Source of the DNA: Candidatus Cloacimonas sp.
Lineage (GTDB): Bacteria > Cloacimonadota > Cloacimonadia > Cloacimonadales > Cloacimonadaceae
Reading direction: 5' to 3'
Length of the DNA stretch: 64,000 nt
Assembly: GCA_023227825.1 (NCBI GenBank)
Contig: JALOCJ010000003.1
Coordinates: 186,001-250,000 of the forward strand
Positions 46,138 through 54,331 of the stretch are shown here, in pieces. The notes under the pieces were generated by a model. It did not search any database. It worked only from the letters and a program-made list of their open reading frames with translations, and was not told where the DNA came from. The position numbers and the translations under genes are program-made. Each line of letters begins with the position of its first letter. The first letter of the stretch is position 1.

Positions 46138-47531
46138 TGGAATATAAACAAACAATAGGTGGAGAATCATCTTATACAGGCATTGGATTGCATTCCGGAG
46201 AAATAAGTACCATCAGATTCAAACCGGCAAATGCAGATGAAGGAATCGTCTTTATCCGAACCGATTTACCCGGGAAGCCCAGAATTCCTGCTGATATTGA
46301 TCATGTTGTAGATATTTCCCGGGGCACAACAATTGGCATCAATGGAACAACCGTAGCTACCATAGAACATGTTCTTTCTGCCATTGCCGGAATGAGGATA
46401 GATAATATATGCATTGAAATAAACGGTCCCGAAGCTCCTGTAGCAGATGGCTCGGCTGTTGTATTCTTAAATCTTTTGCGGCAATGCGGAATTGTGCAGC
46501 AGGATAGCGAACGGGAATATTTTGAGCTGGAAGTGCCAATCAGTTTTTCCGCTCCGGAAGATAATGTGGATATTGTAATAGTCCCTTCCAATGAATTGAA
46601 AATTACTTTTATGATTGATTACAAGCATCCCTGTTTGGGAACGCAATATACTTGGCTGCCTTCTATGGATTACTATGCCAAGGATTTTGCCGGAGCCCGC
46701 ACTTTCTGTTTTATCAGTGAAATACTGGAGCTGAAAAATATGGGTTTAATTAAAGGCGGTTCACTGGAAAATGCTTTAGTAATTGCCGATCCTGATATGA
46801 GTGAAGAGGAATTGCAACAGCTACAGGATATTTTTGGTTATCATCAACCTGTAACTGTTTCCACCGAAGGCATATTGAACAGTCATCCTTTGCGTTATTA
46901 CAATGAATTCGTCCGGCATAAAGTAGTTGATTTGGTTGGCGATATTGCTCTTTTAGGCATTCCTATTAAAGGGCATATTTTAGCAGCTCGCAGCGGACAC
47001 AAAACCAATGTGGAACTGGTGAAAAAACTTCGGCAGATTCAAAAAAAGCACCAGCTGCAAAAGATATATCAGAAAAGCAAAACTAAAGATGTGGTCTTTG
47101 ATATCAATGCTATTTTACGAATATTGCCCCATCGCTATCCCTTCTTGCTGGTAGATAAAATTATTGAATTTACTCCGGGGGTATCCCTAACCGGAATTAA
47201 AAATGTTACTATCAATGAACCCTTTTTCCAGGGTCATTTTCCCGGTCATCCTATTATGCCGGGAGTGCTAATTATTGAAGGAATGGCTCAGGCAGGGGGA
47301 ATTATGTTACTTAATCAAATGGAAAATCCCCAAAACTATGTTGCTTATTTTGCCAGTATTGATAATGTAAAATTTCGCAAACCTGTTCTGCCGGGAGATA
47401 CACTACGCTACGAACTGAAAGTGCTTTCCCTGAAAAAGTCGTTGGCAAAAATGCACGGAGAGACATTCGTTGAGGGAGAAAAAGTTGCCGAAGGTGATTT
47501 TATGGCTATGATTATGGAGCGGGAAAAATGA
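46137..47531 (+). CDS. lpxC-fabZ: Bifunctional LpxC deacetylase / FabZ dehydratase
   Basis: This is a fusion of 464 residues. LpxC (1-305) commits UDP-3-O-acyl-GlcNAc to lipid A: H78 in EHVLSA, H261 and D265 in RHKVVDLVGD form the zinc site and H288 (SGHKTN) is the catalytic base. A charged linker (about 300-318) leads to FabZ (about 320-464), the beta-hydroxyacyl-ACP dehydratase, with catalytic H367 in FFQGHFPGHP and E381 in IIEGMAQ. The fusion is known from Bacteroidota-like groups. It sits in the lpxD-lpxC/fabZ-lpxA order with short overlaps. Confidence 0.97.
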   Translation: MEYKQTIGGESSYTGIGLHSGEISTIRFKPANADEGIVFIRTDLPGKPRIPADIDHVVDISRGTTIGINGTTVATIEHVLSAIAGMRIDNICIEINGPEAPVADGSAVVFLNLLRQCGIVQQDSEREYFELEVPISFSAPEDNVDIVIVPSNELKITFMIDYKHPCLGTQYTWLPSMDYYAKDFAGARTFCFISEILELKNMGLIKGGSLENALVIADPDMSEEELQQLQDIFGYHQPVTVSTEGILNSHPLRYYNEFVRHKVVDLVGDIALLGIPIKGHILAARSGHKTNVELVKKLRQIQKKHQLQKIYQKSKTKDVVFDINAILRILPHRYPFLLVDKIIEFTPGVSLTGIKNVTINEPFFQGHFPGHPIMPGVLIIEGMAQAGGIMLLNQMENPQNYVAYFASIDNVKFRKPVLPGDTLRYELKVLSLKKSLAKMHGETFVEGEKVAEGDFMAMIMEREK

Positions 47532-48301
47532 CTACTATTCATCCAACAGCAATTATTGAAGAAGGTGCCGTTATCGGCGAAAACTGCAATGTAGGACCCT
47601 ATTGCCACCTCGGGAAAAATGTTATTCTGGGCTCGGATAATATCCTTTTTGCCAATGTTACAATTTCCGGACATACAACTATCGGAACCGGTAATAAAAT
47701 ATATGCTTATGCTGTTTTAGGCACCGAACCGCAGGATTTGAAGTTTAAGGGTGAGCCAACTCATTTGCGGATTGGCAGCAATAATACCATCCGGGAATTT
47801 GTAACTATCAACTGCAGTAATCAGATGGAAGAAGATACAGTGGTTGGAGATAACAACCTGCTAATGGAATATGTGCATATTGCTCACAACTGTCAAATCG
47901 GTTCCGGTTGCGTAATTGCCAATGTTGTTCAGTGCGGAGGCCATATTCATATTGGTGATTTTGCCACAGTTGGCGGTTTAACTGCCATTCACCAGTTTGT
48001 GCATATTGGAACTTATGCCTTTGTGGGAGGTGCTTCTGCTGTGAAAAAAGATATTGTGCCTTATTCTCGCGGACAGGGAAATCCGTATAAAACAGTTGGA
48101 CTGAACAGTATCGGGTTAATGAGAAAGGGTTTTAGCTCTCAGACCCTTGCTGCAATCAAGGAAATCTACAATATCTTCTATCGTCAGAGCTTAAATACTT
48201 CCCAAGCGATGGAAAAAGCACTCCAAATATCAAATCCAACTCCTGAGCAGTTAATTTTTATTCAGTTTGTCCAAAACGCTCAACGAGGTATCTCCAACTA
48301 A
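47528..48301 (+). CDS. lpxA: UDP-N-acetylglucosamine acyltransferase LpxA
   Basis: LpxA catalyses the first step of lipid A synthesis, transfer of 3-hydroxyacyl from ACP to UDP-GlcNAc. The 257-residue protein is a left-handed beta-helix (starts IHPTAIIEEGAVIGENC) with catalytic H120 in HIAHNC (117-122) and the C-terminal helical part (QSLNTSQAMEKAL). It overlaps the fabZ end by 4 bases. The nearby LpxH-like gene could supply step four. Confidence 0.97.
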   Translation: MTTIHPTAIIEEGAVIGENCNVGPYCHLGKNVILGSDNILFANVTISGHTTIGTGNKIYAYAVLGTEPQDLKFKGEPTHLRIGSNNTIREFVTINCSNQMEEDTVVGDNNLLMEYVHIAHNCQIGSGCVIANVVQCGGHIHIGDFATVGGLTAIHQFVHIGTYAFVGGASAVKKDIVPYSRGQGNPYKTVGLNSIGLMRKGFSSQTLAAIKEIYNIFYRQSLNTSQAMEKALQISNPTPEQLIFIQFVQNAQRGISN

Positions 48302-49224
48302 TTTTTTCTGCACCCAAAATATTATCAGGGATTATTCAGGGAAGTGCAAAAATCCCTTTTAGGATGATAGTTCTATAACTACGGGTTTGAACCCAGTGAA
48401 GAAGAAGAACATTTTCTTACTTCCAATCCATCATTCGCTTATCATCTTTCCATCCTTGTTATAATAACTTGGCTCGCATTTGGCGAGGCAATTACCTTTT
48501 TTTAGACAGCACATTATTTCCTGCCAAGTTGAATCTTTTATGCTGCATTAACACTTCTTTAACAACTCCTTAACAAAGTTAAGGTATTGTTAAAGAGTCG
48601 TTAAAGAGTCGTTAAAGAAATGACTAGGCAACAAGTAGTTAGACAAAATCCACAAGGTGATTTTATAAATTAAAATGATAACGGGAGCATAGTTTCTGTC
48701 CTGTAATTTCCTTCAGGGAAAAGCTGCAACTATCACAGGTTTATGAACTACGGAACTATCGGGTAAAGTATCTATTACCTGCCGAATTTTTTCTAATATT
48801 TAATCCTCAAGACATAACATTCATCTTTCTATTGTATTCCTTCTGATTTTTTATTATCGCAGGACGATAAAATCATCATTTATGGCTTATTTATAAAACT
48901 GCGTTATTATAAGTAAGGATAGTAAAAAAAGTTATCTCCTCCGGAAGAATTATGTCCCCGTCGTTCTCATTTTGTGGTTGACGAGGACTTCAACCTTCCG
49001 GGTGATAAAAAAATATTGGAATCGTTAATCCTATGACAACGAAAGGGTTATGCCAACAGTATGTCCTCTAATCAAATTATTTTTTCAAATTTCTGCATTT
49101 TTCCCTTGCTTTTTTCTTTTTCCGGTTTATATTTTAAATTGCGTTACCAAATTTTGGGAGCAGCGAGCAAAGAATTATAAAGTTGACTTCGAGTCAGTAT
49201 CTAATATTGCATTGGCTGCTCCCG
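48302..49224. other. 923-base gap: repeats, no gene supported
   Basis: The region holds a degenerate 43-bp-repeat end at about 48379-48392, an 11-bp tandem repeat (GTTAAAGAGTC twice from 48589), and a degenerate 53-bp repeat at about 48943-49000 (ATGTCCCCGTCGTT then GTGGTTGACGAGG). A GC-rich hairpin (GCTCGC / GCGAG) at about 48472-48490 is followed by a T-run. The 66-residue ORF at 49050 has no supporting ribosome-binding site. Confidence 0.55.
48589..48617. repeat. 11-bp tandem repeat GTTAAAGAGTC
   Basis: Two full copies and a partial third, at an 11-base period. The layout, but not the sequence, matches the CCGTAACACTT repeats at 12 kb and 41 kb. Both contain a GTTAA or GTTAC core. Confidence 0.6.
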
Positions 49225-50553
49225 TTATTTTTGTTCCTTTTTTAGTTTAGCCCACCAGTCAATCCGTTTTTGAATTTCTTTTTCAAAACCGTAATCTCCG
49301 GGTTTGTAATAAACCTTTTCCGGCATTTGTTCCGGGAAATACTTCTGATAATAATACTTATGTTCATATTCGTGGTCGTAATGATAATCCTTGCCATAGT
49401 TTAGATCCTTCATCAATTGAGTAGGTGCATTTCTGATATGCAAAGGAACTCCGTAATGGCTTGTTTTTCTGGCATCTTCAGCTGCTTCTTCATAGGCAGT
49501 ATAAAGAGCGTTACTTTTAGGTGCTGTAGCCAAATAAACAACCAATTGAGCCAAAGCATTGCTTGCTTCAGGCATTCCGATAAAAAGAACTGCTTCTTTA
49601 ACTGCAATTGCCTGAACTAAAGCATTCGGGTCTGCCAAACCTATATCTTCACTGGCAAAACGAATCAAACGACGCACAATATAACGCGGGTCTTCTCCTG
49701 CTTCCAACATTCTTGCCAGCCAGTAAAGTCCCGCTTGGGGATCCGAACCACGGAGTGATTTATGCAAAGCGGAAATCAGATTATAATGCTCTTCGCGGTT
49801 TTTATCATAGAACATTGTCTTTTTTGCCAAAAATTTTGCCAGTTCCTCAATTTTCGGATGGGGTTTCTTCTTCAGGAAAGGCAAAACCAGCTCCAAATCG
49901 TTTAAAACTCTTCTGGCATCACCTCCGGCATTTTGAGCCATCCAACTGATAATATCTTCATCCGGCTCCAGGGAAAGTTCCTTAAAACCTCGCCCTAAAA
50001 TTATCTTTAAGTCCCTTTCACTTAATGGCTCCAGTACAAAAACAGTGCACCGGGAAAGCAAAGCCGGAATAACTTCAAAAGATGGATTTTCGGTTGTTGC
50101 CCCGATTAAAATTATCGCTCCGCTTTCTACATAAGGTAAAAAGGCATCCTGCTGGCTTTTATTAAAGCGGTGGATTTCATCAATGAACAAAATGCTGCGT
50201 TGATTTTGAGTGCGATGAAGATAATCTGCTTCTTTCATCACTGCTTTCACATCGTTGATACTAGCAAGAACAGCAGAAAAATGGATAAAATGATAACCAC
50301 TATTTTTCTCTATAATCTTGGCGATGGTTGTTTTTCCGCTACCGGGTGGACCCCATAAAATAAAGGAATGATACTCCCCACTTTCTATCATCTGCCTTAA
50401 GGGTGAATTTTCAGCTATCAGTTTTGTTTGACCTAATAGCTCTTCTAAGTTTTCAGGGCGTAATTTTTCTGCCAGGGGAACGGTTTTGGTGCTTAATTCT
50501 TCTCTGTCAAAAAGAGAGCTTTGATCTTTATTTCCATTATCTGAAAGTTTAAT
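49225..50553 (-). CDS. rarA: Replication-associated recombination protein RarA (start uncertain)
   Basis: The AAA ATPase of the RarA/MgsA/WRNIP1 family acts at stalled replication forks. The ATP site is GPPGSGKT, with Walker B ILFIDEIHRF and sensor ATTENPSFEV, and the C-terminal domain contains YARMLEAG-like WLARMLEAGEDPRYIVRRLIRFASEDIGLADP. The first ATG is at 50391, just before the Walker A motif. However, the frame upstream encodes the conserved N-terminus (PLAEKLRPENLEELLGQ) without any ATG, GTG or TTG up to the stop at 50562-50560. I extend it to an ATT at 50553, which overlaps the upstream stop. The true start is unresolved. Confidence 0.85.
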   Translation of the reverse strand: MKLSDNGNKDQSSLFDREELSTKTVPLAEKLRPENLEELLGQTKLIAENSPLRQMIESGEYHSFILWGPPGSGKTTIAKIIEKNSGYHFIHFSAVLASINDVKAVMKEADYLHRTQNQRSILFIDEIHRFNKSQQDAFLPYVESGAIILIGATTENPSFEVIPALLSRCTVFVLEPLSERDLKIILGRGFKELSLEPDEDIISWMAQNAGGDARRVLNDLELVLPFLKKKPHPKIEELAKFLAKKTMFYDKNREEHYNLISALHKSLRGSDPQAGLYWLARMLEAGEDPRYIVRRLIRFASEDIGLADPNALVQAIAVKEAVLFIGMPEASNALAQLVVYLATAPKSNALYTAYEEAAEDARKTSHYGVPLHIRNAPTQLMKDLNYGKDYHYDHEYEHKYYYQKYFPEQMPEKVYYKPGDYGFEKEIQKRIDWWAKLKKEQK

Positions 50554-51016
50554 CCTCCATCAACCCTGTTAATTCGGAAGGATCAAACCACTGTAAGGCA
50601 CCCTGCAAGCGTTGAATTTCGGATAGCAAAATTGCCTTATGACCTTCCTCTTCATTTGCAAATTGCAGTAATTGTTTCTTAATTTCAGGCTTCCTGGTCT
50701 GCTCTGTCATATTTTTATAAAGCTCAACTGCTTCTTCTTCCTTGCTGATGGCAAATTCCAAAACTTCCTGGGGATCATTCAAGTTTATACCTTGCATTTC
50801 CTTAACCGGCTCTTCCTGAAGTTCTATAGCTTGCCCGGGAAACTCTCTGGCAAATGCAGACCACACCTTTTCTTCATGCAGTTTTTCTAAAACGACCAAT
50901 TCCTTGAACACATTGCTGGTTTCCGGCTTGGCAAAACTCTTTGCTAATGCCTGATACATCTTTTGTGCTCTTATTTCTGCTGCTATTACTATCCGATAAC
51001 TATCTTTTAATGTCAT
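50549..51016 (-). CDS. Ferritin-like/rubrerythrin-type diiron protein
   Basis: I place the start at 51016, after GGAGG and 8 bases. A longer frame to 51181 would run into the repeat array and gives a non-conserved N-terminus. The 155-residue four-helix protein has iron-ligand patterns EIRAQ, EKLHEEK, KEEEAVELYK and EEEGHK. It lacks a rubredoxin domain. The related 150-residue protein at 60310-60762 has the same layout. It may reduce peroxide or store iron. It ends 3 bases before rarA's coding region. Confidence 0.82.
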   Translation of the reverse strand: MTLKDSYRIVIAAEIRAQKMYQALAKSFAKPETSNVFKELVVLEKLHEEKVWSAFAREFPGQAIELQEEPVKEMQGINLNDPQEVLEFAISKEEEAVELYKNMTEQTRKPEIKKQLLQFANEEEGHKAILLSEIQRLQGALQWFDPSELTGLMED

Positions 51017-51101
51017 TTGTATAACCTCCCTGTTTATAATATAATAATCAAGTCCAGGGAAAAAAGCAAACCCGAAAAAAGGGGATGGAGGAGACCTTTC
51101 A

Positions 51102-51370
51102 GGAAAAACGATGTCCCCGTCGTTTAAAATCACCGGAAAAACGATGTCCCCATCGTTTAATTTGGTTGACCAGGAGGTCAACCTTCCGGAAAAACGACGT
51201 CCCCGTCGTTTAATTTGGTTGACCAGGAGGTCAACCTTCCGGAAAAACGACGTCCCCGTCGTTTAATTTGGTTGACCAGGAGGTCAACCTTCCGGAAAAA
51301 CGACGTCCCCGTCGTTTAATTTGGTTGACCGGGAGGTCAACCTTCCGGAAAAACGATGTCTCCGTCGTTT
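51102..51370 (+). repeat. Tandem array of 53-bp double-hairpin repeats
   Basis: Four full copies (51135-51187, 51188-51240, 51241-51293, 51294-51346) are bracketed by partial first halves (51102-51128 and 51347-51370). Each contains two 8-bp stems. In the first full copy both arms of stem 1 are changed together (ATG/CAT for ACG/CGT), and in the partial copies one arm is changed to a wobble. The remaining 51371-51675 contains a motif shared with 26622 and no gene. Confidence 0.92.
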
Positions 51371-51675
51371 CTTGTCCTCAAATTACATCCAAGAATGAAA
51401 AATGAAAGAATAGGAAGTCAGGTGTTGTCACTACCAAAATAACAATACTACATTCCGCAATTTTGTTTGGCAGTGAGGACTCCTGACGGCTTATTTTATG
51501 CAGATTAAGCATCAGTAGTTAATGTTCCGTTATGAGTTATCATACTCCGTTCAAGATTTCTTAAGCGATTATATTATCAAGGTATAAATAACTCCTGATT
51601 TATATTCCGAATGAAGGATTTCTCCGTTGTTAGAATTTTTGTTAACGAGGAGGTAGATCTTCCTGAATTTTTTGC

Positions 51676-51703
51676 TTGACAGAAATAGGGTCTGCAATTT
51701 AAT
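51676..51703 (+). promoter_or_regulatory. Promoter of the initiator tRNA gene
   Basis: TTGACA (51676-51681), 16 bases, then TTTAAT (51698-51703). The start point should fall about 7-10 bases before the tRNA. Confidence 0.6.
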
Positions 51704-51716
51704 GAAAAATTGTTAA

Positions 51717-51792
<76 letters not shown>

Positions 51793-51799
51793 TTTTTTT

Positions 51800-51833
51800 A
51801 GAGTTTGGCTGTTAGAAGGCGGACTCTTTTTTT
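51800..51833 (+). terminator. Terminator after tRNA-fMet
   Basis: AGAGTTTG (51800-51807) pairs with CGGACTCT (51820-51827), including two G-T pairs, and is followed by a run of seven T. Confidence 0.7.
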
Positions 51834-51871
51834 GAAATAGGGGTAATTATTAAAGGGCAAAAAAATTGGAT

Positions 51872-51900
51872 TTGTCATCCCTATACAAAGTGACTATCTT
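51872..51900 (+). promoter_or_regulatory. Promoter of the Met-Arg-His tRNA cluster
   Basis: TTGTCA (51872-51877), 17 bases, TATCTT (51895-51900), 13 bases before the first tRNA. Confidence 0.5.
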
Positions 51901-51913
51901 ATTAAAGAAAAGT

Positions 51914-51990
51914 GGCGGTGTAGCTCAGCTGGTTAGAGCGTCGGAATCATAATCCGCAGGTCCGGGGTTCAAATCCCTGCGCCGCTACCA
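51914..51990 (+). tRNA. tRNA-Met (CAT), elongator
   Basis: The 77-base cloverleaf has CCA encoded and anticodon CAT. The acceptor pairs GGCGGTG with CGCCGCT, with G-T wobbles. It lacks the initiator GGG/CCC anticodon-stem marks. A CAT anticodon could also be a lysidine-modified isoleucine tRNA, but the sequence resembles elongator Met tRNAs more. Confidence 0.85.
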
Positions 51991-52002
51991 AAATTCTTTT
52001 AA

Positions 52003-52079
52003 GCGCCAGTAGCTCAGTAGGATAGAGCAGCAGCCTTCTAAGCTGCGGGTCGGGGGTTCGAATCCCTTCTGGCGTGCCA
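52003..52079 (+). tRNA. tRNA-Arg (TCT)
   Basis: The 77-base cloverleaf has the acceptor stem GCGCCAG / CTGGCGT, anticodon TCT in the loop CTTCTAA, discriminator G and encoded CCA. It begins 12 bases after tRNA-Met. Confidence 0.93.
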
Positions 52080-52119
52080 TTTGATGTTCTGTTTCTGATA
52101 ATAGATAAAATAAAATTGT

Positions 52120-52195
52120 GGTGGGTGTAGTTCAACGGCAGAGCACCGGATTGTGGTTCCGGGCGTTGTGGGTTCAAATCCCATCACCCACCCCA
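52120..52195 (+). tRNA. tRNA-His (GTG)
   Basis: The cloverleaf has anticodon GTG (loop TTGTGGT), acceptor GTGGGTG / CACCCAC, discriminator C73 and encoded CCA. A G at 52120 provides the encoded G-1 that pairs with C73, the histidine identity element. Confidence 0.93.
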
Positions 52196-52226
52196 GTTTA
52201 GACAAAATTAAATAATAAGGTTACCA

Positions 52227-53138
52227 ATGGATATATTTTTAGGCATAGATATTGGCGGTTCCAGTATTAAATATGGTTGGGGAAATTGTGAAGAAGGTTT
52301 ACAGTCCTACCAAACCCTTGTTCTGCAAAGGAAAAACAGAGATGACTTCCTGGCTTTGGTGCAAGAGATGTTTAACAATGTTGACAGTAAAATAGGGCTT
52401 AACAATTTAAAGGGAATTGGAATGGGAATGCCTGGTGCAATTGATAAGATCACAGGTTTGGTAACAACAAACAATCCCAATTTACCTTTTTGGGTGAATC
52501 ACCATCCGAGTGAATTGCTTCCTGAAAATTGTAATATTCCTTTCGCTTTTGATAACGATGCCAATTTGATGGCTTTAGCTGAGTCCTATACGCAAAAAAA
52601 GGATTATGTTGCAGGTGTTACAATCGGTAGTGGCATTGGTTGCGGAATAATTATTGAAGGCAGAATTTATCATGGAGCTTATGGTTTTGCCGGTGAATTG
52701 GGGCATATCTGCGTTGTGGATAAGGGCTTAAGATGCAATTGTGGAAAAAACGGTTGCCTGGAAGCCTACGCTTCGGGAGAGGGTTTACGCCGACGCCTGG
52801 CATTAAAAAATCCCTGTTATGCGGAAATGGATTTACCTGCCATCCTTGCTATAAAAGAAACTGATACTTTAGTAGGGGATTACATTAAACAAGGTCAACT
52901 TATGTTAACCGCTGCTTTATCCGGACTTGCAACCTGTTTGGATCCGGAAATAATAATTATTGGTGGTGGAGCTATGGATTTAGGATTATATTGTATATGG
53001 GAACTGAAAGAAGAGATTATAAAAAAGTTACCGGCAGCACATAGTACCCATTTGAAGGTTACTAAAGCCATAAATGGTAATAAAGCCGGTGTTTTAGGAG
53101 CTATAAAACTGATTGAAGATAAGTTCAACAGCAATTAG
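52227..53138 (+). CDS. ROK-family sugar kinase (glucokinase-like)
   Basis: The 303-residue protein has the ATP-phosphate motif FLGIDIGGSSIKYG at the N-terminus, GMPGAID, the sugar-binding DNDANLMALAE, the ROK zinc motif CNCGKNGCLEAYASG and IIIGGGAMD. It lacks a DNA-binding helix-turn-helix, so it is a kinase and not a ROK repressor. Glucose or N-acetylglucosamine are the likely substrates. It stands 31 bases after the last tRNA. Confidence 0.92.
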   Translation: MDIFLGIDIGGSSIKYGWGNCEEGLQSYQTLVLQRKNRDDFLALVQEMFNNVDSKIGLNNLKGIGMGMPGAIDKITGLVTTNNPNLPFWVNHHPSELLPENCNIPFAFDNDANLMALAESYTQKKDYVAGVTIGSGIGCGIIIEGRIYHGAYGFAGELGHICVVDKGLRCNCGKNGCLEAYASGEGLRRRLALKNPCYAEMDLPAILAIKETDTLVGDYIKQGQLMLTAALSGLATCLDPEIIIIGGGAMDLGLYCIWELKEEIIKKLPAAHSTHLKVTKAINGNKAGVLGAIKLIEDKFNSN

Positions 53139-53186
53139 GAATGAAAGTTGCTTTATTAACAAGGTATTAAATAAGGAGTGAATAAA

Positions 53187-53543
53187 ATGAAAAAAACGAT
53201 GCACATTCTGGGGCTGATGGCAGTGTTAATGTTAAGTGCCACAGTTGGGTATGCTTATAAGGGCTCTCCTATTGAGAGTTTTGACATTGTTCCCAATCCG
53301 ATGGATAAGGAATGCGTGATTTCTATTTCTGTATCCACTCCTACTTATATCAATGTTCAAATAAAGAGTTCCGAAGGTGAGTTTATTTGCGATCTTTACG
53401 AAGGTTTTGTAGGAAAGAACATTAATATAAATTGGGAGCGTTTAGATAACTATGGCAATTATATGCCTGCAGGGGAATATCTTGTAGTAGTGGGCTTTAA
53501 CACCCGTTATACTTCCTTAAAGAAGACGCTTATTTTAAAATAA
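53187..53543 (+). CDS. Small exported protein with FlgD-type Ig-like domain
   Basis: The start ATG at 53187 follows AAGGAG at 8 bases. A GTG at 53178 overlaps that site. The protein is 118 residues: a signal peptide (about 1-24, GYAYK) and one Ig-like strand domain. DLYEGFVGKNININWERLDNYG and MPAGEYLVVV follow the FlgD-Ig/T9SS-type CTD pattern. It has no catalytic residues. Free-standing domains of this kind are typically surface or sorting modules. Confidence 0.7.
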   Translation: MKKTMHILGLMAVLMLSATVGYAYKGSPIESFDIVPNPMDKECVISISVSTPTYINVQIKSSEGEFICDLYEGFVGKNININWERLDNYGNYMPAGEYLVVVGFNTRYTSLKKTLILK

Positions 53544-53569
53544 CAACCATTTTAGCGGTAATGTAATTT

Positions 53570-54331
53570 ATGCAACACAATAGAAAAAAGTCCCTAGTGG
53601 ACTTTTTTTTGTTTTTGGAAGAAACAGTAACTGAGTTATTGCATATCAGGCATAACAAACATGTAAGTTTTTTAGTTATTATTCGCCAAATTCTGTTTAC
53701 GGGAGTGGAAGCGCTGCCTTTAATCGGTTTTATAGCTTTAGCAATTGGCTGTTTAACTATTATGCAGGGTTACGCCTTTCTAAACAATTTCGGGCAGGGG
53801 ATTTGGGTGCATATAATTTTAGTGAGGGTTGTAGTTGGAGAATTAAGTGGAATTATAACTGCTTTAGTAGTAATAGCCAGAAGTGGAACAGCAATTTCTA
53901 CGGAATTGGGGAATATGGTTGTGAATAGGGAAATGCAATTATTGAAGTCATTTGATATAGCACCAATGGGTTATCTTGTGGTATCGCGCATTTTGGGTGT
54001 TGTGATTTCTATGCTGGTATTAACTCTTTATTTCGATATTATTGCGGTTTTAGGTGGTTGGCTTTTTGCTCAGTTTTTCAGTCAGTTGGCATTTGGTGCC
54101 TTTATGAATGATTTTTTCTCCGTATTAACCATTCCTTATATTTTAATGAGTATTTTGAAGTCCATTGTTTTCGGTTTTGTTATAGCCATTACTGCTTCTT
54201 ATGAAGGGATGAGTGTATACAAGGCATCAACGGAAGTTCCGCAACGCACTATCAAGGCAGTGGTTATTTCAATTTTTTCTGTGCTTATTTTGGATATTAT
54301 TATTTCCTGGTTGTTTTGGATCGGTGCCTAG
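53570..54331 (+). CDS. MlaE-family ABC transporter permease
   Basis: The 253-residue membrane protein has five or six helices and matches the MlaE/YrbE permease: IRQILFTGVEALPLIGFIALAIG, ARSGTAISTELGNMVV and FDIAPMGYLVVSRILGVVISM. It belongs to the phospholipid/mammalian-cell-entry transport family. The following gene, overlapping by one base, is its degenerate ATPase. An MCE (MlaD) domain protein is not visible in the window. Confidence 0.92.
   Translation: MQHNRKKSLVDFFLFLEETVTELLHIRHNKHVSFLVIIRQILFTGVEALPLIGFIALAIGCLTIMQGYAFLNNFGQGIWVHIILVRVVVGELSGIITALVVIARSGTAISTELGNMVVNREMQLLKSFDIAPMGYLVVSRILGVVISMLVLTLYFDIIAVLGGWLFAQFFSQLAFGAFMNDFFSVLTIPYILMSILKSIVFGFVIAITASYEGMSVYKASTEVPQRTIKAVVISIFSVLILDIIISWLFWIGA

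Noticed and set aside
49050..49250. 66-residue ORF near the rarA end
   Set aside because: No ribosome-binding site, high cysteine/phenylalanine content and an overlap with rarA's 3' end suggest that it is not a gene.
50549..51181. Longer version of the ferritin-like gene (210 residues)
   Set aside because: The extra N-terminus is translated 53-bp repeat. A good ribosome-binding site precedes the internal ATG at 51016.
51947..52177. Minus-strand ORF of 76 residues
   Set aside because: It is the antisense of three tRNA genes, a well-known source of false proteins (GIRTPDPQLRR).
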